Assembly: GCA_004154925.1 (NCBI GenBank)
Contig: QJNS01000004.1
Coordinates: 62,001 to 126,000, forward strand
DNA from: Monosporascus cannonballus
Taxonomy: Eukaryota; Ascomycota; Sordariomycetes; Xylariales
Length of the DNA stretch: 64,000 nt
Direction: 5' to 3'
Part shown: positions 38,720 to 49,795 of the stretch, piece by piece
Layout: every line of letters begins with the position of its first letter
Position numbering within the stretch: position 1 is the stretch's first letter
Notes under the pieces: generated by a model
The model's input: the letters and a program-made list of their open reading frames with translations, nothing else
The model's database searches: none
What the model was told of the DNA's origin: nothing
Position numbers and translations under genes: made by a program

Positions 38720-40035
38720 TCAATCCACCCTAGCTCCTTTCGCCTTTTCAAACACTCCCCTCTGGAACTTTTCATGCAATGCTATGACCGGTGGGTGCAA
38801 AGGGGGTAAGAGTTGACAAAACGCTGTTCCGCAGATGCCTGCCTCGCGGTCGATGAACCACACCGTATTTGCCACCCCGGCCCAAAAGGCGGTCCCTCGC
38901 TCAAACCGACCCTCTTGACCCTCCTTCGCTATCAACCCTGCGAAGCTCCAGGTTTTCCTTACGGATGCGGGGATCCCTTGACCTAGGAAATTCGTATGCG
39001 CAGGCGAGAGAGCGATGTAGTTATTTAAGGCCTGCTCGCATTCCTTGTTGAGCTGCGGACGAAAGAGCTCGTCGTAGGATCGTAAGGTGAGAAGTTTAGG
39101 ATCGCGGCGTAAAACCGCAGACAGAAACGTATAGTATGCCTTGGTAGAACAATAGATACCGCCACCACCGATGCAGTCGGTGGCTCCGAACATAATATCG
39201 TAATCTGAAGCGTCCACAGCTGGGGGGTTTCCATTCTGATCCAACCTGCTCATGTCGGCCATTCTGCCTTTTATGTTGTCCTTCGTACTTGGCCAGAATG
39301 TAATATCGTTCTCTATTCCCAGGGGCTTCCAGATACGGATACGCATAAACTCGTCTAGATTCAAGCCACTTGCTTTTTCAACCAACTTTCCCGCCCAGTC
39401 ATGCCCAGAGCCATAGGCGAAACCGGTTCCAGGCGTGAACGCTAGAGGTATAGCAGACTTGTGCTCGATCGTAGGTCCCGTCCACGGCTCCTCGTTGCGC
39501 GATGCCCGCCATTTGCCAAGTAAAACGTTTAACCAGTCGTATTCGTGGCCAGATGTATGCGAGAGCAACATTCTGAGGGTAATGTGGGTGGAGTCGGGTG
39601 CAAAGGTGGCCGAAGACTTGTCGTCATCAAAAGAGGTGATAACTCCGTATTTTCCCATCTCGGGAAGCTGAGGCCGTACATTTGTGTCCAGATCCAGTAC
39701 TTTATCTTCAACACATTGTAGTACGGCCACTGATGTCATCAGCTTGGTCATTGAAGCGATGGTGCAGATTGTATCTGCTGTAAAGGGAAGATCGCGACCT
39801 TCTTTGGCTGTCGCTCTGCCGATCGACTTCGAGTACAGGATGTTGCCTGCCGAGAAGTTAGTCCCGGGTATATAGAGGATTGCATGGAAGTTCGTCAGAA
39901 GCCTTCCACAATTACCGTTATCGATAGGAGGATGAGGTATGACGAACCATCCTTATCTCCCGCAAGGAGCGAGACGCCTGGAAGAAGTCCCGATTTAACG
40001 GCTTCATCATAGGCTCTGTCAACGTTTTGTGTCAT
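38720..40035 (-). CDS. Serine beta-lactamase-like hydrolase/transesterase (class C fold, LovD/EstB-like)
   Basis: Two exons: 40035-39948 and 39846-38720, with a 101-nt intron (39847-39947, GTTCGT...CGGCAG). 404 residues, the usual length for this fungal family (LovD is about 413). The serine motif is S-M-T-K at residues 61-64 (S-x-x-K, nucleophile and base). Tyr174 in F-A-Y-G-S-G-H-D fits the family's Y-x-S/N element. W-A-G-V-A-N-T with I-D-R-E-A-G-I near the C-terminus matches the last conserved block. No signal peptide, so probably cytosolic. Relatives are esterases or acyltransferases that attach side chains to polyketides, or hydrolases of other esters; which one cannot be told here. It is divergent from the P450 across 540 bp and convergent with the SDR, which suggests shared control with the P450. 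It appears intact. Confidence 0.87.
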
Positions 40036-40573
40036 GGCTGTCTTGAAATTATCTCGGCCTCTTCATATCCCTATCAACAAATTCAGAAGCGTGAACTAAT
40101 GAACCCCTTTTATGGTGATATCATTGGTTTGTACGTAAAGTCCATCCAAAATGTGGCAGTCGAGTCGAGCCAACCATTCTGTATTCTGGACTGATGGGTT
40201 AAGCCATGAAATATTTACTTACGTGAGGTATTTACTGACGTAAGAATTTCTTACTCATATGGCAGTGCTTTGCCCTTGCACAACGCAGAGTTTTGTGAGA
40301 ACCACACGGCTGGGGTCTTGCGCCACAGTGCAACCTACGAATCAAGAAGGGCGCATTTATATAATACCCTGGCAAAGCAGCGTCTTGGCAAGCATTGTCA
40401 ACCTAATTCTATGCTCATTCCGAGTGGTATCGAATTATCATTCACGGAAACAGAATATCTAGATACTCCGTCCCTTCTATTTAAAGGTGCAGAACATCTT
40501 TGATAAACCCGACCCTTCAGCGGAAGCGTCAGTAGAAGGGGAAATGTCATAAACCGTTACCAAGTCCCAAGCC
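40036..40573. promoter_or_regulatory. Divergent promoter region between the beta-lactamase-like gene and the P450
   Basis: 538 bp between opposed start codons. It contains TTACGTGA (40219-40226) and TGACGTAA (40236-40243), two oppositely oriented half-matched CRE/bZIP-type sites 17 bp apart, and a TATTTAAA box near 40478 about 90 bp before the P450 ATG. Site meaning is inferred from word match only. Short open frames at 40259-40503 are not protein-like. Confidence 0.5.
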
Positions 40574-40875
40574 ATGATTGTCCTTTACGCCATCATTATT
40601 ATTCTCTTTTTATATATTGTTGTCCGTGGCTTATATCGTGCCTACCTCCATGCTTTGAGTAAAATTCCGGGCCCAAAGCTTGCCGCTATTAGGGGATGGT
40701 ATGAAACCTACTTCGAGCTCTTCCATGAGGGGATGGGGGGGCAATATACCTTCTACATCAAAAGGTTACATGAGGTCTATGGGCCAATCGTTCGTATCAG
40801 TCCTCAAGAGGTTCATATCGACGATCCGAATTTCTACTCTACAATCTATACCGACAAGGAGGGCTATGACAAACC
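40574..40875 (+). pseudogene. P450 fragment: N-terminal anchor and hinge
   Basis: First 100 codons plus two bases of the broken P450. It holds the membrane anchor, the I-P-G-P-K proline hinge and a H-E-V-Y-G-P-I-V-R-I-S-P block typical of the family. The last five bases, AAACC, are the target duplication. Reading on into the Copia LTR gives a short false tail that stops at 40925-40927. Confidence 0.92.
40871..40875. repeat. Target duplication AAACC, left copy
   Basis: Identical to 47916-47920 on the far side of the Copia element. One copy belongs to the P450 exon. Confidence 0.88.
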
Positions 40876-41062
40876 TGTCACAGTTAGGCTGATCGCGAGA
40901 AAAGGTTGCATAGAGTGTGGGAAGTGATAATTATCTGATTAGAATTGAACTCCAAGGAGCGGTAGCTAAGAAACTTTTTATATATTGTAAAAGCGCCGGA
41001 ATAAGGTTTTTCCGGGTATTGTAAAACTTAATAATTAATCTAAATTCCCTTATTTTACAATA
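40876..41062 (-). repeat. 3' LTR of the Copia element
   Basis: 187 bp. Its left third is unmutated and continuous in composition with the P450 exon; its right part is heavily RIP-mutated. It matches 47729-47915, with almost all differences being transitions. Confidence 0.9.
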
Positions 41063-41402
41063 TACCCCATAAATAAAAAGACGTTATTTTTTAAATTTAT
41101 TTATCGTAATTTTTTGGATTTCCAAATAATTATAATAATAAAAGAAAATAACGTAATTAATTAATTTGATTAATCAAAAAATAAATTATATATATATTAG
41201 GTACTTAAAAAAATTATTATTATATTTATTTTCCCTTATTATCGCCGTAATAACAAATAACAAAATAATAAGGCTTATATTTTGCCCGCTTATTTTTTTT
41301 ATTTTCGCATATTATAAAGTATTTTTTTTCGGGTCGTATAATAATTTTGCAAATATTTTATATTAAGAAAAAATCATCGCAATATTAACGTATATGATAT
41401 AA

Positions 41403-41403
<1 letters not shown>

Positions 41404-41475
<72 letters not shown>
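41404..41475. repeat. (TTA)n microsatellite
   Basis: About 72 bp, roughly 24 units of the triplet ATT/TTA, uninterrupted. Located inside the Copia element between RNase H and the 3' LTR. Confidence 0.95.
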
Positions 41476-41476
<1 letters not shown>

Positions 41477-41614
41477 TAAAAATAAATATTTTTTTTACTT
41501 TTTATATATATTATATATATTATAATTTATTAAATATATTAATTATTAATTATAAATATTATTATTATTAAGTAATTTTATTTAAATTTATTAATAATAA
41601 TTATATTAAATACC

Positions 41615-41910
41615 TTTTTAAATTTAACGCGTTACGGCCGTTCGTATTTACGTAACGCGCATAACGCGCGCTGAGGCCGCCGCCGCCGCCGCTGCTATCG
41701 TAAATGCTGCGGCCGACGCCAAACGCAAACAGAACGTTTTTGCCCTGCCCGCGCCTACGCCTATTACCGTACTTACGACGCCCGTAATGCCCGTAATGCC
41801 CGTTCGCCCGCCCCGTTAGCATTCCGTATATAGAACGCGCCGTTCCGAACTTTACCTTAATTACTTACATTCCGCGTTTGCCGGCCGTTCTAATAATACG
41901 TATTATAATG
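41615..41910. other. CpG-rich, CpA-poor tract inside the Copia element
   Basis: About 300 bp rich in GCG/CGC/GCC words, including a run of six GCC codons and repeats of CCCGTAATG. CpG survives while CpA and TpG are rare, the pattern left when RIP acts on GC-rich DNA. Both strands have short open frames (a 73-codon one on minus with Gly/Arg runs; an Ala-rich one on plus), but the composition alone explains these. It may be a nested fragment or the element's 3' untranslated part. Confidence 0.55.
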
Positions 41911-43379
41911 GTACCGTAAATAATCGTTATTAATATTATGCTTTCAGGCATATTTACGTACCGGTATACGTATTTTTTTATTTTTTAAATTTTTTTATTG
42001 ATTATTAATCGTAATTTTATTATTATCCGCGCCGTTATAATACGGCTTATAAAAGCGTTTAAAAATAATGCCCTTTGCCGAATATGTTTTTTTTATTCCT
42101 GTTTTTATGCTTTAAGGAAAATATTAACCGAAAGTATAAAAATGGACCGTTTTCGTACAATTATTTATATATTTTTTAAAAAATAAAAAAAGAATAAAAA
42201 AAATACGGATACGTTTACCGTTATAACGTTTACCGGTATTATAACGCCTGCCGGTAATCCGTTTATTATACGTACGTAAATATGAACTTTAATTAAATAA
42301 ATTTTAGATTTATTTTTATTATAAATATAATAATAATAATAATAATAATTATTTTTTAAATTTTAAAGAAAGTTAATTCCGGAAATATTAACCTTAATAA
42401 AAGATTACGTATTTTATTTATTTTTACGTTTTTTTAATTATATTTACAAAAAGTTTTATAAATTAAAAAAATATTGAAAATATTCGAATTATTATTTAGG
42501 AAATATTTTTATTAATTTATTAATAAATATTTAAATTATAAGTAAATAAATTACGTTAAATAATTTATGGATGTATTTTTAATATAACTATATATTTTCT
42601 ATATCGATATAACGTAAATAAATATTAATACTTTTATTTTTTTATTATAAATTTAATCGTTTATTAATTATTATGAAACATTTCCGAAATTTATTTTAAT
42701 ATTAATTTTAAACCCCGAAATAAATATTTAAAAGTTATTGTTTTTTAACTATGTATTTTAATACAAAAAATCTAATTTTTATTAGAGAAATTATTATTGT
42801 TATTAAATAAATTACTTTTTATATAATTAATTTTTCTTTAAAAAATATTATATAACCTTAGAAAAATTGCCGCATTTTAGGATTATTAGCAAACGATACG
42901 TTTTTAATAATTAATAATATTTAGGTTTTATATTTTTACTTTTATATATAATCGCCAAAGAATATATATAATAAAAATAACGAATTACATTATTAATTAC
43001 TTTAATACATTTATAAAACGGATTAATTAAACATTTTAATAATAGAGAAATTATATAAATTATATTTAGGCGGATTATTATTATTATAGATAAAATAAAA
43101 CCTACGCGTTTTTAATAATTTTTAACTTATTCCTGAAATATTATTCCGGTATTAAAAATAAATTTTTAATCCTCAAAAATATTAATAATATGTAAATATT
43201 TTTATAAGCCCAAAATAAATAATAATCATCTTAATATAAAAATTATAAATTAAGTTTCTTTTTAAATTTATCCCCGATTATTCGAATAGGTAAAAACCAA
43301 TTCGTTTCGTTTTAATTTTTAACTTTATATATTCCCTTTAATTTTAAAACTAATCTATTCGTTCAATATAAGTTTTTTC

Positions 43380-44000
43380 GATGATAAAAATTAACAAATT
43401 ATTAATTAAAAATACGAAAACGAACGTACGTTATTTATTATAAAATAAATACGGCCTTTTTAAAAATTACTGTAAACCTTAATTTCCATAAAATAAAAAA
43501 AGTTCCCGATATTACAGTAAAAATAAATCCCTAAATTCATATAACGCTTATTTAAACTTTACATACATTCCGTTTTTTTTAAAACTATTAAGAAAAATGT
43601 AAATGATTTTAACTTATTCCTTATAAAAATATTTAAAAAGTTATTTTAATATTAAATTAATAAATTTTAAAATCGTATTCAATAATTATAATTAGAATTA
43701 TTTTAAATAATTTAGTTACAAACGTAATAATATAAATATTAATAAGTAAATTAATTTCCTGGAAATCGTTACGTACGTAAATATATAATTTATAACGTTT
43801 TAATTAATTATTTTTAACGAGACTGTATAATAACTTATTTTAAAATAATTAATTTAAATTTAATTTATATAATCGGTATTACCTTTTATATTCCGCATTC
43901 CGTAAACGCCTTAATTCTTTTAATATTTGTCTTAAAGATTTACTGTAAAAAATATTTCTTAAAATCTTTCCAAAATGTAGGCGGCTTAATAAATTAATAT
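43380..44000 (-). pseudogene. Copia reverse transcriptase remnant
   Basis: On the reverse strand, a block reading K-x-A-L-Y-x-F-R (family: K-A-L-Y-G-L-R-Q-S) near 43520-43560 is followed by a K-A-V-F block and N-N-K-R-T-F-V-F-V-F, where Copia RTs read V-D-D-I near 43400. Stops and substitutions are frequent. Confidence 0.7.
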
Positions 44001-44839
44001 CTTTAAATTCCGGGTTTGCCAAATATTAAATTTATCTCTTTAATATTTTCTTATAATATTTCTATCCTAATTAGTACATAAAAAATATATATTTTTTATA
44101 TCTTTATTTTATTATATATTATAATAATAAAAATAAGTACATAATCTTTTCTTAATTTCGATTTAAGGCTAAATATATTTTGCTATTTCCGTAAATTACG
44201 ATTATATTTACCGAATAAATGCTGCCGTTTTCAATATTATTAAAGATTCTTTCGTTTTCGTAACCTTTTACTTTTACAAACAAATGCTTACGGTTATGTT
44301 CCTTTGTTTTTTTTAAATGTAAAAATACGGAAAATATAATTTTTCTAATTACCGGAACTTTTTTTACGTATTAAAATCCCGAACTTAACTTCAGGTATAT
44401 ATAAATGAATTAATTTACTTATAATTCTCGTTAAGTATATTTCTTTCAAAGCTTTTTCCGTACTATTTTTCTAATAATAAATTTACGGATATTTTGCAGG
44501 CTTTTTATTTTTAATAAGCAATTAAATTTCGGTTTCAATAATTAATTAAACTTTAATTTTTAAACGCTTTTTTAAACTTTATTTTCCGCATTATAAATAC
44601 TTTTAAAAATTAAAAATCTATAATTAATTCTTATTTTAGCCGTAAACTCCCTTATTCCTAAATTTTAACCTCCTAATTAATTACCTATAAAGTTTTCAAA
44701 TTTGGAATTAAAGTTTTTTTACATTTTTTAAATTATTATAATTAATATATTCATTATCTTACGCGTAAATTATTTGGAAAATTAATTTTTTTTAAATTAA
44801 ATTGTTATAAATATAAAGATTTTATGCAAATTCCCGGCT

Positions 44840-45120
44840 TATACTTAAAACGAACGGTTTTTTTTAATTAAAAAAAATCCTTATCGAACGTAATATTACG
44901 CGTAATAATAACCTTACGGAATTCGGGCACTCATATTCGGTAAATATTAAAAGCTCGGTTTTTTACCAGATATCCGATATAAACTTTCGGTTTAAATTTT
45001 TATATTCGTTTATTTATTCTTATTTTTCGCTTTTTTATTAACGGATACGTTCGTACACCGTATATAAAAATCTCAAACCAATCGGGCCTAAAATTTACGG
45101 TAATCGCATTAATTATAAAA
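44840..45120 (-). pseudogene. Copia integrase C-terminal linker remnant
   Basis: Reads K-P-K-V-Y-I-G-Y-L-V...N-I-Y-R-I...K-V-I-I-T-R-N-I-T-F-D on the reverse strand. This stretch between integrase and RT is diagnostic for Ty1/Copia and absent from Gypsy elements. Confidence 0.8.
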
Positions 45121-47728
45121 AGGCTATATTAACGGAAATATTACTTAAACTAAGAAATGAATACTTCATTAAACGGAAATTAATCGTAAAAATAATTGGG
45201 GCTTATATTATATAACTACATTATTATTTTTATTATTTGAAGTTAAAATTCCTCAAAAGGTTTTATTTCCAATTTTATTTTAAAAGTTTTATCAATTAAT
45301 TTTTAACTTATTCGTTTATACATTTTTATAAATTCTGTAATATATAAAGGCGAAAACTTAAGCTTAATACTTTTTTTAATATATTTTATTTAGTAAATTA
45401 TATATTTATTTATTATAACTATTTTAATATCGTTATCCTGCTTAATTTTGCAAAAAAACCTATATTATTTACGTACCTAATATTCGAAATCCTTAATAAT
45501 CCAAAACTTTATTTTTTTATATATAATTAACAATTAAAAAAACGAAAAATTTCTTATTATATTTATTTTTAATTATTAAGAATTATCTAAAACTATTATA
45601 ACTTACAAAATAATTAACATAATTTTACGTAATACGATAAAAAATTTAAATTTTTAATTTTTTAATAAACGCCTTAAAACTATTTAAAAAACGAACGTAC
45701 AAATATAAGCTTTATATTTCCGGTGCATTATATCTGTTATAATAACGTTTTTAATATTTTTACCAAATAATCTTAACGCCGTAAATCCTAAATACCTTAA
45801 CTTTAAATACCAAAAGTCCTTTATTCCTATATAGAGACGTAAGTAATCTCTTAATCGCTTTTACGCTTTTCGTCCTTTTTTTTATAAATCGTTAAATATA
45901 TTAAAACTTTAATTAAGTTTTACCGAATTATTAATAGAATATTTAAATTAAAAAACGGTTTATATTTGAAAAAAGCTAAATTCTATAATTATCAGAATTT
46001 CGCAAAAATAATATTTTCTTTAATGTTTCTCATTTTAAAAAAATAATTTAAACCGTAATACCAAATTTTAATTCTGCAAAATAAAACTTTTAAAATAATA
46101 TTAATATGAAATCCTTTTATTATTACCATATCCTTAAATATAAAATTATATTTTAATTTATTTAGGACTTTATTATATACTTTTTAAATATTTTTTCCTT
46201 TATACCATTAATCAGGAACAAAAGAATACCCGCTTTTATTTTATTTCCCGTAATATTAAATATTAAAGTACCGGGAATAAATAAATTTCTAAAATTTATT
46301 AAAAACTTAACCATATAATTATCGATTAAAGTAAATTACAATACAAAATACTTACCAAAATAAATAATAATATAAATCCTTAAAATTGGATTAAGGGAAA
46401 TAAAGGTACATAAATTAATAAACGCCGTAATAATATTATTGAAATATATAATAAAAAATAACGTTAATCGTTTTATAATTTCCCGAATAATTTCCATTTA
46501 TTTAAGGACCTTTATAACTCCTTTACGGAACTTTTTTACCGATTATACTTAAACCGTTTACGAATCCCTTTAATATTTTCTTAATTTAAATAACAGAATT
46601 TGCAAATAATTACCCCCGTAAATATAAAACATAAATAAATATATTCGTTAAATTCCCATAAATAAATGTTATTTAATATAATTAGGCAAAAATATTTATT
46701 CCTTTTTTTAAACGTATTTAACAAAATAAAACCAATTTTAAATTATAATAATACTCCTTTTTTATACTGCAATCCTGATAATATAAAAACGAAAATCCCG
46801 GGTTTTTTAATTTTAGCTCTTAATTTGTTTTTATAATATATAATTAAAAACTAATCTTGAAGTTTTTTAAGGTTTGTTATAAGCCTGCTAAAAAAATTAT
46901 CCTTAATAAAGTTAATTAACTTCCGTTATTCCCAGTTTAATACAAAACGTTTTTTTAAATTCTTAAAGGTTATATACTTTTATTTTTATATAAATAATAT
47001 ATTAAATCTAAAATTATTAATTAGGCTTTATATAACCCACTTTATTTAAACGCAAAACTTTATAATAATTTTTGCATACCGTCCAAAAAGTATTTAGCAC
47101 AAAAAAGGTAAATTAATCCTTTAATTCCTTAAGCAAATCTTATACCGTAATCTTTTTTTAAATAACTAAGGTAACTTAGGCGTTCCTAAAAATCTAACTT
47201 TTTATTATTACGTTAATCCATATTTAAGTATTAAAATATCGGATATTAATTTTAAAAGTTTCCCATTACTTTTTGCGCACGGCTTCCGTAAGTCGTTCGA
47301 TATTTATCTCGTATTTTTTTCGAAATTATTAAGAAATAACTCTTTAAGCTTTTTTAGAAAAGGTTTACGTTAAGCAATATTAATATAAAAACTTTCTTAA
47401 AAAGCTAATACTTTTACATATTACTTTTTCGTTTTTATATTAATTTTTATAATATATTCTTTAATTTTAAAAATTTCCCGAAACCCCGTAAAATATTCCG
47501 CGTTAAATATATCAAGGTTTATAAGGTACCATATATCGCGTAAAGTAACGTTAAATCGTAAAGAAAAAAACCAATTAAAACAATTAAAATACTTTTTCAA
47601 AATATATCTTTAGGAATAAAACTATCCGATATATTAATAAATAATATAATATTTTAAACTAATAAATAAAAAGTTATAATTAACCTAATTATAATTATTT
47701 TACGTAGTTAAAGTATTAGGTTTATAAT

Positions 47729-47915
47729 TATTACAATTAGGTTAATTGCGAAAAAAAGTTATATAAAATATAGGAAATAATAATTATCCAATTAGAATTA
47801 AGCTCCAAAGAGCGGTAGCTAGGAAGCTCTCTATATATTATGGGAGCGCCGGAATAAGGTTCTTCCGGGTGCTGTGGAGCTTGATGACTAACACAGATAC
47901 CCCTATTCCACGACA
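47729..47915 (-). repeat. 5' LTR of the Copia element
   Basis: 187 bp. Its left half is RIP-mutated and its right half is nearly unmutated, the mirror image of the other LTR, so mutation fades toward the unique flank on both sides. Ends GACA, then AAACC. Confidence 0.9.
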
Positions 47916-48251
47916 AAACCCCATTACTTGAAATGGCGCTTTGGTGCACCAGCGGCACTCTTCTCGACCCCCGACCACCAGGTTCACAAAATGCGGCGTA
48001 CAGCGCAAGATCCATTCTTTGCTAAAAGTAGGATCGCTCGACTCTTACGTCGCATCCAGTCCAAAGCCAACATGTTGTGTGCTAGATTGGCTGAGGATTT
48101 CATGAATCAAGATAGGCCTGTGCTACTGGACGACCTCTTCGCAAGCTATACCGCTGATATTATGACTGAGTATGCTTTCGACAAAGACTTTAAATACCTC
48201 GCGGATCCGGATTTCGCTTCGCCTTTCGTAAGAGCAATCCGCAACTGTAAG
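47916..48251 (+). pseudogene. P450 fragment: second coding piece
   Basis: Resumes the P450 frame at 47921 after the second AAACC copy. The phase fits the first piece exactly (302 nt before, completing a codon with the first base here). It reads K-W-R-F-G-A-P and F-S-T-P-D-H, then M-R-R-T-A-Q-D-P-F-F, the C-helix region of CYP58-like enzymes. It ends at a GTACGC donor (48252). Confidence 0.9.
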
Positions 48252-48411
48252 GTACGCGGAATAAGACCATATCTCCTTTTTTCCCCTTTAGGTTTAAGTT
48301 GAGGAGATAGACTGGAGGGTGATTGGAGTACTGCTCCTGGTGTTCAGTATAAGGGTTAAAACTTTTCTATCTTCACTCAATATGACATGATATGTTCGGT
48401 TCTCTTTAAAG

Positions 48412-48910
48412 AATAACTCAGGCCTGATTGTGTTAAAACAGGACATCGCACATCTTTGTACTCAATTTCCGTGGCTAGCTCGGGCCCTAGCCGTCATCCC
48501 AGAACCTCTTGTGCGAGCTGTATAACCGTCGATGGCATGCGTTCTCGAATTTCATGACGATATGCGGCAACTTATACGTAATGCGCAGAACGACCTTATT
48601 AGAGACACAGATCGTAAGAAACAAGACCAGGTGGACAGGACCATTATTCACGGCATACTTCGCTCTAATCTGCCAGCAGAGGAACTTCAAATAGACATAT
48701 TGAAAGATCATGCGGTAAGCTTGATCGGCGCGGGGATCGCGAGCATGCAGTGGACACTTACCGTTGCATGTTTCCATGTTATAGCAGAGAGGAGAGTAAG
48801 CATCATATTGAAGAAGGAGCTGCAGGAAGCGATGCCGGATCCTAATACACCCGTCCCCTTTCATAATATCAATGAAAAATGCCCATACCTTATGGCTTGT
48901 GTTGAAGAGG
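48412..48910 (+). pseudogene. P450 fragment: third coding piece with RIP-type stop
   Basis: Carries Q-F-P-W-L-A-R-A-L, then A-V-stop-P-S-M, and the I helix L-I-G-A-G-I-A-S-M-Q-W-T-L. The TAA at 48523-48525 fits CAA (Gln) with its first base changed C to T; relatives commonly have Q-P-S-M here. The piece ends at the GTAAGT donor at 48911. The acceptor at 48411 is inferred from phase. Confidence 0.83.
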
Positions 48911-49024
48911 GTAAGTGGTATACCACATGGTTTTGGTCTCTATATCGTCTACTAAGACCGGTATCTCTGGCAAATAACTTCTCGGAAAACCACGTTATCT
49001 TACAGGACGCTAAGAAGATTATAG

Positions 49025-49424
49025 CTGTGCGGTTGGCTTGTGGTCAAATGACACGGTCTCCTCGTATGTCACGGCAGCCGATAAAATACGGAAACCATCT
49101 TCTCCCACCTGGTACACACATCTCGCTCGACACGTGGCATATGCACCACAATGAGGTTCTATATCCCTCATCGTTCTCCTTCGTGCCAGAGCGCTGGCTC
49201 AACAACCCACGAGCCCCTGTCCCATATGAATCTAGGCCGCTAAAACATTACATGGTGTCCTTCGGGAAAGGCACGAGACACTGCATCGGGATGAACCTGG
49301 CGTATGCTGAGATAGCCATTGCGTTGGCGTCGTTGATGAGACGGTTCGACTGGGAATTATGGGAAAGCACATACTTTGACATCGAGGTGGTGAGAGACGT
49401 CATTGCGCCAGACGTGAGCAGAAT
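49025..49424 (+). pseudogene. P450 fragment: fourth coding piece with haem-binding loop
   Basis: Starts with the A-V-R part of the ExxR motif after the ATTATAG acceptor, then P-E-R-W and F-G-K-G-T-R-H-C-I-G-M-N-L-A with the haem ligand Cys at 49282-49284. It ends in D-V-S-R-I, where the Gypsy LTR begins. The frame continues by chance three codons into the LTR and stops at TAG 49435-49437. Confidence 0.93.
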
Positions 49425-49795
49425 TGTGACGAGCTAGGGGTTTAGCAAACTATTATACCTTAGTCGTACGGGTTTATATTGGAAGGAGTATCGTGAGAAT
49501 CTGAGTAATAAATACAGTAACGTATTACGTCTTATAACACTAAGGGTGCCTTGGGTAACGAATTATTATTACAAGCTAATGTTATTTAGATTATGGAAAT
49601 AATAAACGTATATATCTTAATTCCTTTAATACTGTTTATTTTTATGTAGCAGAACCTTATTAAACGGGTATTTAGTATTGCTTAATCGTGCTTAGTTAAA
49701 ACCCGTTAAGTACCGATTACGTAACCTTAAATTAACGTAATTTCGTAATCTTAGCTGAACCGTTTTTGCAGGCCCAGCTGGCTTAAGTCGTAATA
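49425..49795 (-). repeat. 3' LTR of the 49425-56120 element
   Basis: 371 bp. Its first bases TGTGACGAGCTAG match the unmutated end of the LTR at 22267 (reverse complement) and provide the last codons and stop read by the truncated P450 frame. Confidence 0.92.

Larger units (their letters stand above)
40876..47915 (-). mobile_element. Ty1/Copia LTR retrotransposon inserted in P450 exon 1, RIP-mutated
   Basis: 7040 bp with two 187-bp LTRs (40876-41062 and 47729-47915) beginning TGTC and ending GACA in their unmutated halves, and the 5-bp target duplication AAACC. Coding sense is minus. Near 44925-44975 it reads G-Y-L-V-K-N-R-A-F-N-I-Y-R-I with a following R-K-V-I-I-T-R block, the integrase-RT linker typical of Copia. 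RT blocks reading A-L-Y-x-F-R and N-N-K-R-T-F-V lie near 43420-43560. Integrase before RT is the Copia order. All frames are full of stops. Left of RNase H, 41.1-42.4 kb is unusual for this family (microsatellite and CpG-rich tract). Confidence 0.88.

Noticed and set aside
38483..38809. 108-codon open frame on the + strand
   Set aside because: It overlaps the 3' part of the beta-lactamase-like gene antisense and has no recognisable similarity.
40876..40927. P450 first exon continuing to a stop at 40927
   Set aside because: The last 17 codons lie in the Copia LTR; family similarity stops exactly at 40875.
41601..41822. 73-codon Gly/Arg-rich open frame on the minus strand
   Set aside because: Low-complexity product of a CpG-rich tract inside a dead Copia element; no recognisable domain.
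40876..47915. Apparent tandem duplication of part of the P450 gene flanking AT-rich DNA
   Set aside because: The two similar 187-bp stretches begin TGTC, end GACA and are flanked by AAACC on both outer sides. They are LTRs of a Copia element.
48911..49024. Open frame running straight through this stretch of the P450
   Set aside because: It is 114 nt, bounded by GTAAGT and ATTATAG; removing it creates the ExxR motif in the right place, so it is an intron that happens to lack stops.
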